A stretch of DNA of 64,000 nt from Neisseriaceae bacterium HSC-16F19 (GTDB lineage Bacteria > Pseudomonadota > Gammaproteobacteria > Burkholderiales > Neisseriaceae), in contig NZ_JALJZY010000004.1 of assembly GCF_024171525.1 (NCBI RefSeq), positions 1-64,000 on the forward strand, written 5' to 3'. Shown here piece by piece: positions 54,415 to 63,451 of this stretch. The notes beneath the pieces are model-generated. The model saw only the letters and a list, made by a program, of their open reading frames with translations. It did not search any database and was not told where the DNA came from. Position numbers and translations under genes: made by a program. The stretch's first letter is position 1. Each line of letters opens with the position of its first letter.

Positions 54415-55314
54415 TCAGCCGTCGGTTTTGCGTACCCCGCTGATGCAGACCCAGCCGTTGTCGGTGGCGGGCGGGTTTAAATCAAACCACTGTGCATACA
54501 GCAGGCTCATTTCTTGTAATTGTTCTTCCAAAATACCGGAGAGGGCGATGCGGCCGCCGGGGCGGGTGCGCGAGGCCAGCATGTCGCCCAAAAGGCGCAG
54601 CGGGTTGGCCAGAATATTGGCCACCACTACGTCAAATTGGCCTTCAGGCAGCGTGTCGGGCAGGTAAAACTGTGCGTCGACACCGTTGTTGGCGGCATTG
54701 TCATGGCTCGCGCGCAGGGCTTGCGGGTCGATGTCCACACCGCTGGCCTGTGCCGCGCCCAGCTTGAATGCGGCGATGGCGAGAATGCCGGAACCGCAGC
54801 CATAATCCAGTACGGATTCACCTCCAAGCAATTCCCGTTCCAACCATTGCAAACACAGGCGGGTGGTGGGATGGCTGCCGGTACCGAAGGCCAAACCGGG
54901 GTCGAGTTGCAGGTTGACGATGCCGCCTTCCTCCGGTTGCGGATGCCAGGAGGGCGTAATGTACAGGCGCTCGGAAATGCGGATGGGGTCGAATTGCGAC
55001 TGGGTCAGGCGAACCCAGTCTTGCTCGGGCAGGTTCTCCTGCGTATAGGCGGGCAGGGGCAGGGCGGCTTCGGCTGCGGCGGCGGCCACGGCGGCATCGA
55101 CATCGGCCTCGGCATCAAACAGGGCGATGATCAGGCTTTGCTGCCACACGGCTTCTGCGGGCATGCCCGGTTCGCCGAAAATCGGCTGTTCCTGCGCGGT
55201 ACCGGCATGGGCGTCTTCAATGGCGGTGCTGAGCGCGCCGTGGTTCATCAGGGTGTCGGACAATAATTCGGCTTCGGCCGCCGAAACGGTGAGGGTGATT
55301 TGTTGGTAATGCAT
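54415..55314 (-). CDS. prmA: Ribosomal protein L11 methyltransferase
   Basis: PrmA trimethylates ribosomal protein L11. The 299-residue product has the N-terminal L11-binding domain (beginning MHYQQITLTVSAAEAELLSD) and a SAM-dependent Rossmann domain with LDPGLAFGTGSHPTTRLCLQWL, VLDYGCGSGILAIAA and VVANILANPL. It starts at ATG 55314. It is downstream of accC by about 120 bases, across a weak inverted uptake-sequence hairpin at 55344-55373. Confidence 0.95.
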   Translation of the reverse strand: MHYQQITLTVSAAEAELLSDTLMNHGALSTAIEDAHAGTAQEQPIFGEPGMPAEAVWQQSLIIALFDAEADVDAAVAAAAAEAALPLPAYTQENLPEQDWVRLTQSQFDPIRISERLYITPSWHPQPEEGGIVNLQLDPGLAFGTGSHPTTRLCLQWLERELLGGESVLDYGCGSGILAIAAFKLGAAQASGVDIDPQALRASHDNAANNGVDAQFYLPDTLPEGQFDVVVANILANPLRLLGDMLASRTRPGGRIALSGILEEQLQEMSLLYAQWFDLNPPATDNGWVCISGVRKTDG

Positions 55315-55433
55315 GGCAGCTGGAAATAGAGGAATCTTAAATTATTTCAGGCAGCCCCAAGGCTGCCTGAAACGGACGGGAATGAGCGCATTTTAGCGCC
55401 CCGTGCGGCTTGCTGACAATGTAAAAACCGGCT

Positions 55434-56789
55434 TTATGCCTTGTCTTTACGCGCCTGCAACCATTGCTCCAAATAATGGATGCTGACACCGCCCTGGCTG
55501 AAACCGGCATCGACAAACAGGTCGCGGTGCAGCGGGGTATTGGTTTTGATGCCGTTGACTGCCAGCTCTGCCAGCGCCACGCGCATCTTGGCCATGGCTT
55601 GGTCGCGGTTTTTGCCGTGGGTGCAGACTTTGCCGATCAGGCTGTCGTAATAGGGCGGTACGGTATAGCCTTGGTAGATATGGCTGTCCACGCGGATGCC
55701 GTTGCCGCCGGGCAGGTGGCAGCCGCTGATGAGACCCGGGCTGGGAATAAAGGTGTAGGGGTCTTCCGCATTGATACGGCACTCAAAGGCATGGCCGGAA
55801 AGCTGGATGTCTTTTTGTTTGTAAGACAAGGGCAGGCCGGAGGCCACGCGGATTTGTTCCTGTACGATGTCCACGCCGGTAATCAGCTCGGTAATCGGGT
55901 GCTCTACCTGTACGCGGGTGTTCATCTCGATAAAGAAAAACTCACCGTTTTCGTACAAAAATTCAAAAGTACCGGCACCGCGGTAGTTAATGCGTTTGCA
56001 GGCAGCCACACAGGCTTCGCCGATTTTTTTGCGCTCGGCTTCGGTAATGCCCGGCGCGGGTGCTTCTTCGATGATTTTCTGGTGGCGGCGCTGCATGGAG
56101 CAATCGCGCTCGCCCAGATAAATGGCATTGCCGTGCTCGTCGGCCAGTACCTGGATTTCGATGTGGCGCGGCTTTTGCAGATAGCGCTCCATATACACCA
56201 TGGGGTTGCCGAAGGCGGCACCGGCTTCGGCACGGGTCATTTCCACCGCTTTAATCAGGTCTTCCTCGCGCTCGACCACGCGCATGCCGCGACCGCCGCC
56301 ACCGCCGGAGGCTTTGATAATGGCGGGGAAGCCGACTTGTTTGGCGATTTTGAGGATTTCGTCATTGTCTTCCGGCAAGGCGCCGTCGGAACCGGGCACG
56401 CAGGGCACACCGGCCGCAATCATGGCCTGTTTGGCGGACACCTTGTCGCCCATCAGGCGGATGGTTTCCGCTTTAGGGCCGATAAAGGCAAAGCCGGATT
56501 GTTCCACCTGCTCGGCAAAATTGGCGTTTTCCGCCAGAAAGCCGTAGCCGGGGTGGATGGCATCGGCGCCGGTGACTTCGGCGGCGGCGATGATGGACGG
56601 AATATACAGATAGCTTTGCGCCGACTGTGCCGGACCGATACACACCGACTCGTCCGCCAGTTTTACATACAGGGCGTCATGGTCGGCTTCGGAATGCACC
56701 ACCACGGTGGCGATGCCCAGCTCGCGGCAGGCCCGCAATACACGCAGGGCGATTTCGCCGCGGTTGGCGATCAATACTTTATTCAACAT
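55434..56789 (-). CDS. accC: Acetyl-CoA carboxylase, biotin carboxylase subunit
   Basis: AccC carboxylates biotin on AccB using ATP and bicarbonate, the first half of malonyl-CoA synthesis. The 451-residue product has the ATP-grasp glycine loop IIKASGGGGGRGMRVV, EAPAPGITEAERKK, the FIEMNTRVQVEHPITE metal site and the family C-terminus. It is 12 bases after a small secreted-protein gene that separates it from accB. Confidence 0.97.
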   Translation of the reverse strand: MLNKVLIANRGEIALRVLRACRELGIATVVVHSEADHDALYVKLADESVCIGPAQSAQSYLYIPSIIAAAEVTGADAIHPGYGFLAENANFAEQVEQSGFAFIGPKAETIRLMGDKVSAKQAMIAAGVPCVPGSDGALPEDNDEILKIAKQVGFPAIIKASGGGGGRGMRVVEREEDLIKAVEMTRAEAGAAFGNPMVYMERYLQKPRHIEIQVLADEHGNAIYLGERDCSMQRRHQKIIEEAPAPGITEAERKKIGEACVAACKRINYRGAGTFEFLYENGEFFFIEMNTRVQVEHPITELITGVDIVQEQIRVASGLPLSYKQKDIQLSGHAFECRINAEDPYTFIPSPGLISGCHLPGGNGIRVDSHIYQGYTVPPYYDSLIGKVCTHGKNRDQAMAKMRVALAELAVNGIKTNTPLHRDLFVDAGFSQGGVSIHYLEQWLQARKDKA

Positions 56790-56801
56790 GATATTTCCTG
56801 G

Positions 56802-57254
56802 TTATTTTGCTTCCAAGCGTTCGGTTTCGGTACTTTCCGGCGGGAAAGCCGCGTTTAATATATCGATCAGGTTGCAAGAGCCTGGCTGCATACCGATAAT
56901 CTCGCGCACATGCATTTGCAACTGTGTTTCTTCTGTCTCAGGATGAACCGCTGCCGCCGGGCCCGGCCAAGTCTCGGCATGGGGGGCGGACAGGGCGGCA
57001 ATCACCCGGATAAAAAAACCGGCATGCGGCCGTTCGGCCGAAACGGGCGGATATTGTCCGATGTAGGCGCGCACACTGCGTTCGTCTTCGGCCCGATCAA
57101 ATACGCCCGGCCAAACGGTTTGCAAATCGGCGCAGGGCGAAAGCAGCAGCTGCCCCTTGTCCGCCTGTACCATCACCGTATAAAAATCGTTGGCGGCGGC
57201 TGCGGTATTGATACAGAACAGGCAGGCCGCCGCCAGCCATGTACGCAGCTGCAC
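56802..57254 (-). CDS. Secreted protein of unknown function between accB and accC
   Basis: Starting at a GTG seven bases after the accB stop, this gives 150 residues with a clear signal peptide (VQLRTWLAAACLFCINTAAAAND, read with initiator Met). The mature part has two cysteines (SPCADLQ and GSCNLI), FIRVIAALSAPHAE and REIIGMQPGSCNLID. An upstream start inside accB is possible but would hide the signal sequence. accB and accC are normally adjacent, so this is an unusual insertion in the operon. The family is not recognised. Confidence 0.65.
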   Translation of the reverse strand: MQLRTWLAAACLFCINTAAAANDFYTVMVQADKGQLLLSPCADLQTVWPGVFDRAEDERSVRAYIGQYPPVSAERPHAGFFIRVIAALSAPHAETWPGPAAAVHPETEETQLQMHVREIIGMQPGSCNLIDILNAAFPPESTETERLEAK

Positions 57255-57261
57255 GGGCGGC

Positions 57262-57717
57262 TTACTCGATGATAAACAGCGGTTCGCCGTATTCCACCGG
57301 CTGGCCGTTGGCAACCAGAATTTCTTTGATCACGCCGCTGCGGTCGGCTTCGATTTCATTCATCAGCTTCATGGCTTCGATGATGCACAGGGTATCACCG
57401 GCATTCACGCTCTGGCCCACTTCCACAAATGCAGGGGCGCTGGGGCTGGCGGCGCGGTAGAAGGTGCCGACCATGGGCGATTTCAGCGCTTTGCTCAAAT
57501 CTTTGGCGGCCGGAGCGGCTTCGGCAGGCGCAGCGGCGGCAACAGCCACCGGAGCAGGTGCGGGTGCGGCGTTGGCGGTCGGCGCGGCATACACCGGCTG
57601 GCTGCCGGCCACGGTGCGGGTGATGCGCACTTTTTCTTCGCCTTCGGTCACTTCGATTTCGGCGATGCCGGATTCTTCTACCAAATCAATCAGTTTTTTG
57701 AGTTTGCGTAAGTCCAT
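57262..57717 (-). CDS. accB: Acetyl-CoA carboxylase biotin carboxyl carrier protein
   Basis: AccB carries the biotin that shuttles CO2 to the carboxyltransferase. The 151-residue product has the biotinylated lysine K117 in IEAMKLMNEI, a long Ala/Pro-rich linker (about 40-75) and the N-terminal MDLRKLKKLIDLVEESGIAEIEV. It starts at ATG 57717. It is followed by a small secreted-protein gene and accC. aroQ precedes it, the usual aroQ-accB-accC order. Confidence 0.96.
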   Translation of the reverse strand: MDLRKLKKLIDLVEESGIAEIEVTEGEEKVRITRTVAGSQPVYAAPTANAAPAPAPVAVAAAAPAEAAPAAKDLSKALKSPMVGTFYRAASPSAPAFVEVGQSVNAGDTLCIIEAMKLMNEIEADRSGVIKEILVANGQPVEYGEPLFIIE

Positions 57718-57758
57718 GGTTGTGGATCCTTGAGTCGGTCATTGGGAGCAGTGGCTTT

Positions 57759-58208
57759 TCAGGCAGCCTGTTGCACATGCAAAATGGCGCGTTTGAGGGC
57801 GGCTTCGTAGCCATACACCCCCAAACCGCAAATCACGCCCATGGCCAAATCCGACAGATAAGAATGCTGCCGGAAAGGCTCACGGGCGTGAATATTGGAA
57901 ATATGTACTTCGATAAACGGCTTGGCCGCCGCCGCCAGGGCATCGCGCAGCGCCACACTGGTGTGGGTAAAGGCACCGGGATTAATGATGATAAAGGCGG
58001 TGTCGTCGCTCAGGGCGGCCTGCACCCGTTCCACCAAAACATGCTCGGCATTGCTCTGCAAAGCCTCCAGCGACAGGCCGGCGTCTTGGGCGAGTTGTTG
58101 CAGATGGCGGCAGATGTCGGCCAGCGTGGTGTGGCCGTAAAGATGCGGCTCGCGGACACCCAAAAGGTTTAAGTTGGGGCCGTTCAGCAGCAGGATGGAT
58201 GCAGTCAT
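57759..58208 (-). CDS. aroQ: 3-dehydroquinate dehydratase, type II
   Basis: AroQ performs the third step of the shikimate pathway. The 149-residue dodecamer-type enzyme begins MTASILLLNGPNLNLLGVREPHLYG with the catalytic loop PNLNLLG-R and has IINPGAFTHTSVALRDAL and EVHISNIHAREPFR (general-base and histidine residues). It starts at ATG 58208; upstream codons to 58277 lack similarity and were excluded. The order aroQ-accB-accC is conserved in many proteobacteria. Confidence 0.95.
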   Translation of the reverse strand: MTASILLLNGPNLNLLGVREPHLYGHTTLADICRHLQQLAQDAGLSLEALQSNAEHVLVERVQAALSDDTAFIIINPGAFTHTSVALRDALAAAAKPFIEVHISNIHAREPFRQHSYLSDLAMGVICGLGVYGYEAALKRAILHVQQAA

Positions 58209-58386
58209 GATGGCGGTTTTTAAGGAAACGGCGCTTATTTTCGCCGAAAATAACGCAACAGTCCAGAAATTTTGCAAAGAAAAGTAAGCAAGTGTTCGGA
58301 GCGGCCGCGCAGGTCAAGCGCGTCATTCTACGCCGAATGGGCTTGCATTGGAATATTTATTCAGAGCCTGAGTGCGGTAGCGGCGG

Positions 58387-58395
58387 TGCTATAAT
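58387..58395 (+). promoter_or_regulatory. Extended -10 promoter of queA
   Basis: TGCTATAAT, an extended -10, ends 29 bases before the queA start codon. No clear -35 is visible, as expected for an extended -10. Confidence 0.6.
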
Positions 58396-58424
58396 GCGCG
58401 CCTTTGTCCATACTCCCTAGCACC

Positions 58425-59477
58425 ATGCACATCAACGACTTCGACTTCAGCCTGCCTGAAGAACTGATTGCCCAATATCCGCCCGCCGTGCGCGGCAGCA
58501 GCCGCCTGCTCGCCGCCTTGCCCGGCACGCCCGTGGCCGACCGCTGTTTTGCCGATTTGGGCGATTATGTTGCCCCCGGCGATGTCTTGGTGTTCAACAA
58601 TACCAAGGTGATGAAGGCGCGCCTGTTCGGGCAGAAAGAGAGCGGCGGCAAAATCGAGGCGCTGATTGAGCGCGTGTTGGATGGCCATCGCGCCTTGGCG
58701 CATATCCGCTCGTCCAAATCACCCAAGCCCGGCACGTGTTTGCAGTTTGAAGGCGGTATTACAGCGGTGATGCAGGCGCGGCAGGGCGAATTGTTCGAGC
58801 TGGTGTTTGACGGCGAAGAAACGGTGTGGACGCTGCTGGAGCGCCACGGTCATCTGCCCTTGCCACCCTATATCGAACGCAGCGCCGGTGCCGACGACGA
58901 TGCGCGTTACCAAACCGTGTATGCCAAGCACCAGGGCGCCGTGGCCGCACCCACGGCCGGCCTGCATTTTACCGATGAGCTGTTGGACAGCCTGCGTGCC
59001 CGCGGCGTGGTGACCACCGAAATCACCCTGCATGTGGGTGCGGGCACCTTCCAGCCGGTGCGGGTGGAACAGATTGCCGAGCACACCATGCACAGCGAAT
59101 GGTATGAAGTGGGTGCCGAGACCGTGGCCGCCATCGAAGCGGCACGCGCGGCAGGCAAACGGGTGTGGGCCGTGGGCACCACCGCCATGCGCGCACTGGA
59201 GTCCGCCGCCCGCGGCGGCCGTTTGCAGGCCGGGCAGGGCGATACCGATATTTTCATCACCCCCGGTTACCGTTTTCAGGTAGCCGACCGGCTGATTACC
59301 AATTTCCACTTGCCCAAATCCACATTGCTGATGCTGGTGAGCGCCTTTGCCGGATATGAAGAAATCCGCGCCGTGTACCGTCATGCCATCGCCGAGCGCT
59401 ACCGCTTTTTCAGCTACGGCGACGCCATGCTGCTGGGCAATCCGCATGCGGAGGCGCACAGGCATAGTGCTGTTTGA
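58425..59477 (+). CDS. queA: tRNA preQ1(34) S-adenosylmethionine ribosyltransferase-isomerase
   Basis: QueA transfers and isomerises ribosyl from SAM to preQ1 in tRNA, giving epoxyqueuosine. The 350-residue product starts MHINDFDFSLPEELIAQYP, the classic QueA N-terminus, which itself contains an uptake sequence. Other motifs are DVLVFNNTKVMKARLFG, VAAPTAGLHFTDELL and TNFHLPKSTLLMLVSAFAG. The ATG at 58425 is preferred to a codon seven triplets upstream. A paired uptake-sequence terminator follows. Confidence 0.96.
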   Translation: MHINDFDFSLPEELIAQYPPAVRGSSRLLAALPGTPVADRCFADLGDYVAPGDVLVFNNTKVMKARLFGQKESGGKIEALIERVLDGHRALAHIRSSKSPKPGTCLQFEGGITAVMQARQGELFELVFDGEETVWTLLERHGHLPLPPYIERSAGADDDARYQTVYAKHQGAVAAPTAGLHFTDELLDSLRARGVVTTEITLHVGAGTFQPVRVEQIAEHTMHSEWYEVGAETVAAIEAARAAGKRVWAVGTTAMRALESAARGGRLQAGQGDTDIFITPGYRFQVADRLITNFHLPKSTLLMLVSAFAGYEEIRAVYRHAIAERYRFFSYGDAMLLGNPHAEAHRHSAV

Positions 59478-59492
59478 GGCTGATGAATAAGC

Positions 59493-59527
59493 AAAGGCTG
59501 CCTGAAATCTTTCAGGCAGCCTTTGTT
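59493..59527. terminator. Paired uptake-sequence terminator between queA and mnmC
   Basis: CAAAGGCTGCCTGAAA and TTTCAGGCAGCCTTTG form a symmetrical hairpin that overlaps the end of the minus-strand mnmC gene and can serve both convergent genes. Confidence 0.75.
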
Positions 59528-61094
59528 ACGTCTGCGGCCACGGCTGATGGTGGGTGAGGCTGCGGATGACCAGGCGGTTGGGGTGCAGGGCCTGTTGTAA
59601 ATCGGGGTGCAGCGGTGATGCTTCGCCCAAGAGGGCGGCGGCGACGGCTTCGGCGCACAGGGGGGCGGTACTGAGGCCGCGGCTGCTGTGGGCGGTATTG
59701 GCAAACACGCCCGGCAGCCACGGGCAGGGCGCGTGCAGGCGGTAGTGTTTGTCGGCGGCGAGCTTGGCATAGCACAGGCGCATGGCGGCGGTATCGCCCA
59801 CGGGGCCGGTCAGCGGCAGATGGTCGTAGCTGTCGGCACGCACGGCGGCGTGGCCGCCATAGGGTGCGCCGAGGTCGGCGGCCAGTCGCGGGTGCAGCCG
59901 GGTCAGTTGTTGCAAATTGTGTTGGTGTTCGCTGTCGCGCCAGTCGCGGCCGTTGTCGCCGGGCACAAAGCTGGCGCCGAAGCACAGTTGCCCTTGCCAG
60001 GCGGGGGCGATATAGCTGCTGCCGCTGAGGGCGCAGCGCAGTTGCTGGCCGAATGCGCCTGCAGCGGCGGTGGCGGTTTGGCCGCGGATATTGTGCAGCG
60101 GCCAGCCCTGCAACAGCGGCAGGGTGGTGCTGTCGGCGCCGCCGCAGAGCACGATGTGCGATCCGTGAATCGCGTGTTCGCGGCCTGCGTGGGAGTAGCC
60201 CAGCGTCCAGAGGCCGTCTTGATAATCGGCACAGGTCACAGCGGCCTGTTCGCGCACTTCAATCAGCGGATGGGCGAGCAGGGCGGCGACCCAGGCTCTC
60301 GGATGTACCCAGGCGCCGTGCGGCCACCACAGACCGCCGTGGGCAAGGGGAATGCCCGCCAGTTCGCTGGCTTCTGTGGCATCAACGGCGCGATACAGGG
60401 TGCTGTCGGGGCGGGCTTCTGCCAGTTGGCGGTTGCGTCGGGTTTCGGCATCGCTGTCGTCCATATGCAGCACGCCGCAAGCCTGCCATGCGTCGCTGTC
60501 GGGCAGGCTGTGCTCCAACAGTTGGCGGCTGTAGGCATAGCCTGCCAGCAGTAAACGCGTCTGCGCGGTGGGGTGGGCGGAAATCTTGGCATAGAGCAGG
60601 CCCTGGCGGTTGCCGGAGGCGGCTTGGGCCATGCCGTGCCGTTCCAGCACGGTCACCGCCACCCCGCGCCGGGCCAGCGCATAAGCCGTGGCGGCGCCGG
60701 CGATGCCCGCACCCACCACCAGCACGCGGCTGACGGGTAAAGGCGGCGGCAGTGCCAGCCAGGGTTTGACGGCGGCAGCGGCGGGCAGTATTGGAGCGGG
60801 GGTGTGCCAATGGATATGGGCGGTATCGAGGGCGGCCAGATAAGTCAGCCCGTCGCGGTTTTCAGGCAGCCACAACAGTGTGCTGCCGGGCAGGGTTTCG
60901 CTAATGAGATAAGGGGCTTGCTGTTGGTGGTAGCGGCAGTCTTGCTCTAATTGCCGCTGCCAGGCGGGCGCATGATCGGGCAGCGGCGGGGGTGGGTGAT
61001 CGGCCACCATCAGCCAGTGGCGCACGCCTTGCTGATGGCTGTGTGCCAGTGTATTCAGTTCCGGCCAGCCGTGCCAGGCATGCAGGGTGTTCAT
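59526..61094 (-). CDS. mnmC: FAD-dependent tRNA oxidoreductase, MnmC C-terminal type
   Basis: The 522-residue product matches the MnmC2 oxidase domain that removes the carboxymethyl group from cmnm5s2U34 of tRNA. The dinucleotide fold VSRVLVVGAGIAGAATAYALARRG starts near residue 137, followed by ERHGMAQAASGNRQGLLYAK, TADSYDHLPLTGPVG-like text near the end and a final ANTAHSSRGLSTAP. The first 120 residues correspond to the tail of the methyltransferase half, but no SAM domain is present, so it is the split or single-domain form. It starts at ATG 61094, overlapping the AsmA-like gene by four bases. Confidence 0.9.
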   Translation of the reverse strand: MNTLHAWHGWPELNTLAHSHQQGVRHWLMVADHPPPPLPDHAPAWQRQLEQDCRYHQQQAPYLISETLPGSTLLWLPENRDGLTYLAALDTAHIHWHTPAPILPAAAAVKPWLALPPPLPVSRVLVVGAGIAGAATAYALARRGVAVTVLERHGMAQAASGNRQGLLYAKISAHPTAQTRLLLAGYAYSRQLLEHSLPDSDAWQACGVLHMDDSDAETRRNRQLAEARPDSTLYRAVDATEASELAGIPLAHGGLWWPHGAWVHPRAWVAALLAHPLIEVREQAAVTCADYQDGLWTLGYSHAGREHAIHGSHIVLCGGADSTTLPLLQGWPLHNIRGQTATAAAGAFGQQLRCALSGSSYIAPAWQGQLCFGASFVPGDNGRDWRDSEHQHNLQQLTRLHPRLAADLGAPYGGHAAVRADSYDHLPLTGPVGDTAAMRLCYAKLAADKHYRLHAPCPWLPGVFANTAHSSRGLSTAPLCAEAVAAALLGEASPLHPDLQQALHPNRLVIRSLTHHQPWPQT

Positions 61095-63247
61095 GGCGCC
61101 GAAGCCGCCGGAGCAGAGGCGGCACGGCCCTGGTTGAGCCATTGCCATTGGCGGCGTATGGTCTGGCGCAGCGCCTGTTCTTTTTGTTCCGGCGTGGCCA
61201 GGCCGCTGGTGAGGCGCTGGTAGTCGAGGGTGAAGCCCGGCCGCGTCATCGGGCCGCTGATTTTGAGCGGCAGGACGTTCTGGCTGCGGTGGTGACGGGT
61301 GTGGATGAGCACGTTGTAATCGATATTCTGGCGCATAAAGTCAAGGCTGCCTGCACCGTCGATATGGAATTGCTCGGCATTGAGATAAGACTCGCGGATG
61401 GCGCCTATGCCCTCGGCTATGGGCACGCTCATGCGCATTTGCGTAAACGGGGTATGGCTTTGCTCGTTAAAGGCCAGCGTGGTGTCGCTGCTTTGGCCGG
61501 ATTGCAGAATATTGTTGATGTCGATGCCGCGGAAACGGCCCGCCTGCAATTGCAGCGAGGCTTCGCCGCCGAGGCGGTCCAGCCATTCGTCGCGCAGCCA
61601 GCCTTGGCCTTGGAGGTCGAAACGGGCATGGCCGCTGCCTTCGAGGTTGTGGAAATTAAAGGCGTCTTGCAACAGCGGTTTGATGTCGATGCCGGTGAAT
61701 TGCTGCGCCCACGCCCAGTCGCGGCTGTCGTTATTGCGCGCGGAAATCCGGCCGCTGCTGCTGCCGCCGTAAAGTTCGGCAATTTCGTGTTCCAGACTCA
61801 TGGCTTCGGCATCGGCCTGGGCGCGCACATTGAGGCCGCCCATCTCGCCCCAAGGGGTGAGGACGCGGCCGATGCCGATATGCCACCGGGTATCCCAGCC
61901 GGACAACCGGCGGCGCCATTGCGCGGCCACCCAAGCGGCATCGGGGCGGCGTGCGTTTTGTTGCGGCCAATAGGGGCGCAGCGACCATTCGGCCAGCTCC
62001 AGACGGGTGGAGAAATTGTGCGGCTCGCCCTCGCTATAGGCCATTTCCAGACTCACCGGCTGGTTGTCGAATTTGCCGTTTAAAGACAATTGCGCGTGGT
62101 TGGCATTCTGACCGCTGAGGCTGCCTGAAAGCTCGCTGACCAAGCGCGGATTGGCGGTTTGGGCAATGGAATCGTGATGACTGCCGATGCGCAGTTTGTC
62201 GGCACGCCAGCGGCCGTCGGCCAGACGGGTAAAGCTGCCGGCGGCATCGAGCAGGGTTTGGGTGTCCGGGGTCTGCCAGCTGCCGTTGAACTGGAAATGC
62301 TCCAGCGCGGCGGTATCCAGCTGCCAGCGCAGGCGGTTGAGCACTACGGTGGCGCTGCCGCTGTGGCCTTCTTCTGCGGCGGCATCCGCCAGCAGCGAGG
62401 CTTGGGGAATATCGGCCTGACCCAAGCCCACACGCCAGCCCTGGCCGCTGCCGTTGACGGTGAGTTTCAGCGTATCGCTGTGTGACTGCCATTGCACCTG
62501 TTGCAACAGCAGCGAGTCGTCCTGCCACACGCCGTGCCCCTGCCACTGGCTTTGGGTGGCGCCCAAAAGCGGCAAATCGGCTTCCCATTGCAGTTTGAGA
62601 TTGTGCCAGCGCTGCGGCGCCATGCGTGTGCCGCTGAGGCGGGCGCTCACTTCCGGCCAGCCCTGGCGCTGCCAGCGGGCATCGGCCTCAAACGGACTTT
62701 CTTCGTCTTCGAGGTCTTGCAGGCGCAGATTGAGGTCGCGGATGTGATGGCGGTGGCCGCGGGTATCAAGCACATCGAGGCGGCTGTCGCGCACATAGAA
62801 GCGGTTCACCGGCAGGGCGCCGTCGTTTTCTTGGCGCAGGGTTAAGAGGTCGTCGAAATTCCAGCGCGTGTCATCGAGCGGATACAGGCGCACATCGGCG
62901 TCTTCCCACACCCATTTCTCCACCACCGGCTGGCCGAACAGGCTCTGCCAACCCAGGCCGATGTGCATGCGGCCGACGCTGATGTCGGTCTGGCGGCGGC
63001 TGGAACTGCTGATTTGAACCTGATTCAGGGTAAGGGTGGGGCGGGGAAACCAGCTGCGGCCGATGTTTTCGGCAAAGCGGATTTGGCGGCCGCTGCCGGC
63101 GAGCGCTGCTTCGGCGGCGTGGCGGATTTTGTCGGCAGCAAACAGGTGTTGCAGCAGGATGTGCGCACCAATAATCAACAAGGCGGCGGCGAGTATGCCG
63201 TAGCAGCCGAGTTTGAGCCAGAATTTGCCCGAATGCCATAAACGCAT
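61091..63247 (-). CDS. AsmA-family protein
   Basis: This 718-residue envelope protein has an N-terminal membrane helix (LGCYGILAAALLIIGAHILL, about 14-33) and a very long periplasmic beta-rich region with the AsmA C-terminal domain (about 500-690: MSLEHEIAELYGGSSSGRIS, TGIDIKPLLQDAF, GEASLQLQAGRFRGIDIN). AsmA-like proteins are bridge-like lipid-transfer proteins between inner and outer membranes. ATG 63247 (MRLWHSGKFW) is the chosen start. It is coupled to the mnmC gene by ATGA. Confidence 0.88.
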   Translation of the reverse strand: MRLWHSGKFWLKLGCYGILAAALLIIGAHILLQHLFAADKIRHAAEAALAGSGRQIRFAENIGRSWFPRPTLTLNQVQISSSSRRQTDISVGRMHIGLGWQSLFGQPVVEKWVWEDADVRLYPLDDTRWNFDDLLTLRQENDGALPVNRFYVRDSRLDVLDTRGHRHHIRDLNLRLQDLEDEESPFEADARWQRQGWPEVSARLSGTRMAPQRWHNLKLQWEADLPLLGATQSQWQGHGVWQDDSLLLQQVQWQSHSDTLKLTVNGSGQGWRVGLGQADIPQASLLADAAAEEGHSGSATVVLNRLRWQLDTAALEHFQFNGSWQTPDTQTLLDAAGSFTRLADGRWRADKLRIGSHHDSIAQTANPRLVSELSGSLSGQNANHAQLSLNGKFDNQPVSLEMAYSEGEPHNFSTRLELAEWSLRPYWPQQNARRPDAAWVAAQWRRRLSGWDTRWHIGIGRVLTPWGEMGGLNVRAQADAEAMSLEHEIAELYGGSSSGRISARNNDSRDWAWAQQFTGIDIKPLLQDAFNFHNLEGSGHARFDLQGQGWLRDEWLDRLGGEASLQLQAGRFRGIDINNILQSGQSSDTTLAFNEQSHTPFTQMRMSVPIAEGIGAIRESYLNAEQFHIDGAGSLDFMRQNIDYNVLIHTRHHRSQNVLPLKISGPMTRPGFTLDYQRLTSGLATPEQKEQALRQTIRRQWQWLNQGRAASAPAASAP

Positions 63248-63385
63248 GGTGTAAGGCCGTGGGGATAAGGAAAAACCCCGCAAAGATACACCAGTTGGCA
63301 CATTGAGACAAATCCGCCGTATTCCGCTGCTGTGTTAAAACGGGTTATGCCGGTGTGCCGTACCCCTGCTTTTGGGCATGCGGCT

Positions 63386-63394
63386 TGCTATAAT
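63386..63394 (+). promoter_or_regulatory. Extended -10 promoter of the transglycosylase gene
   Basis: TGCTATAAT lies 58 bases before the start codon. An uptake sequence in the leader (63427-63436) sits between promoter and gene. No good -35 is seen. Confidence 0.5.
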
Positions 63395-63451
63395 GTGTTT
63401 TTCCGTATTGAAGTGGCGGTTGCTTTTTCAGGCAGCCGCCGGTGTTTTGCC

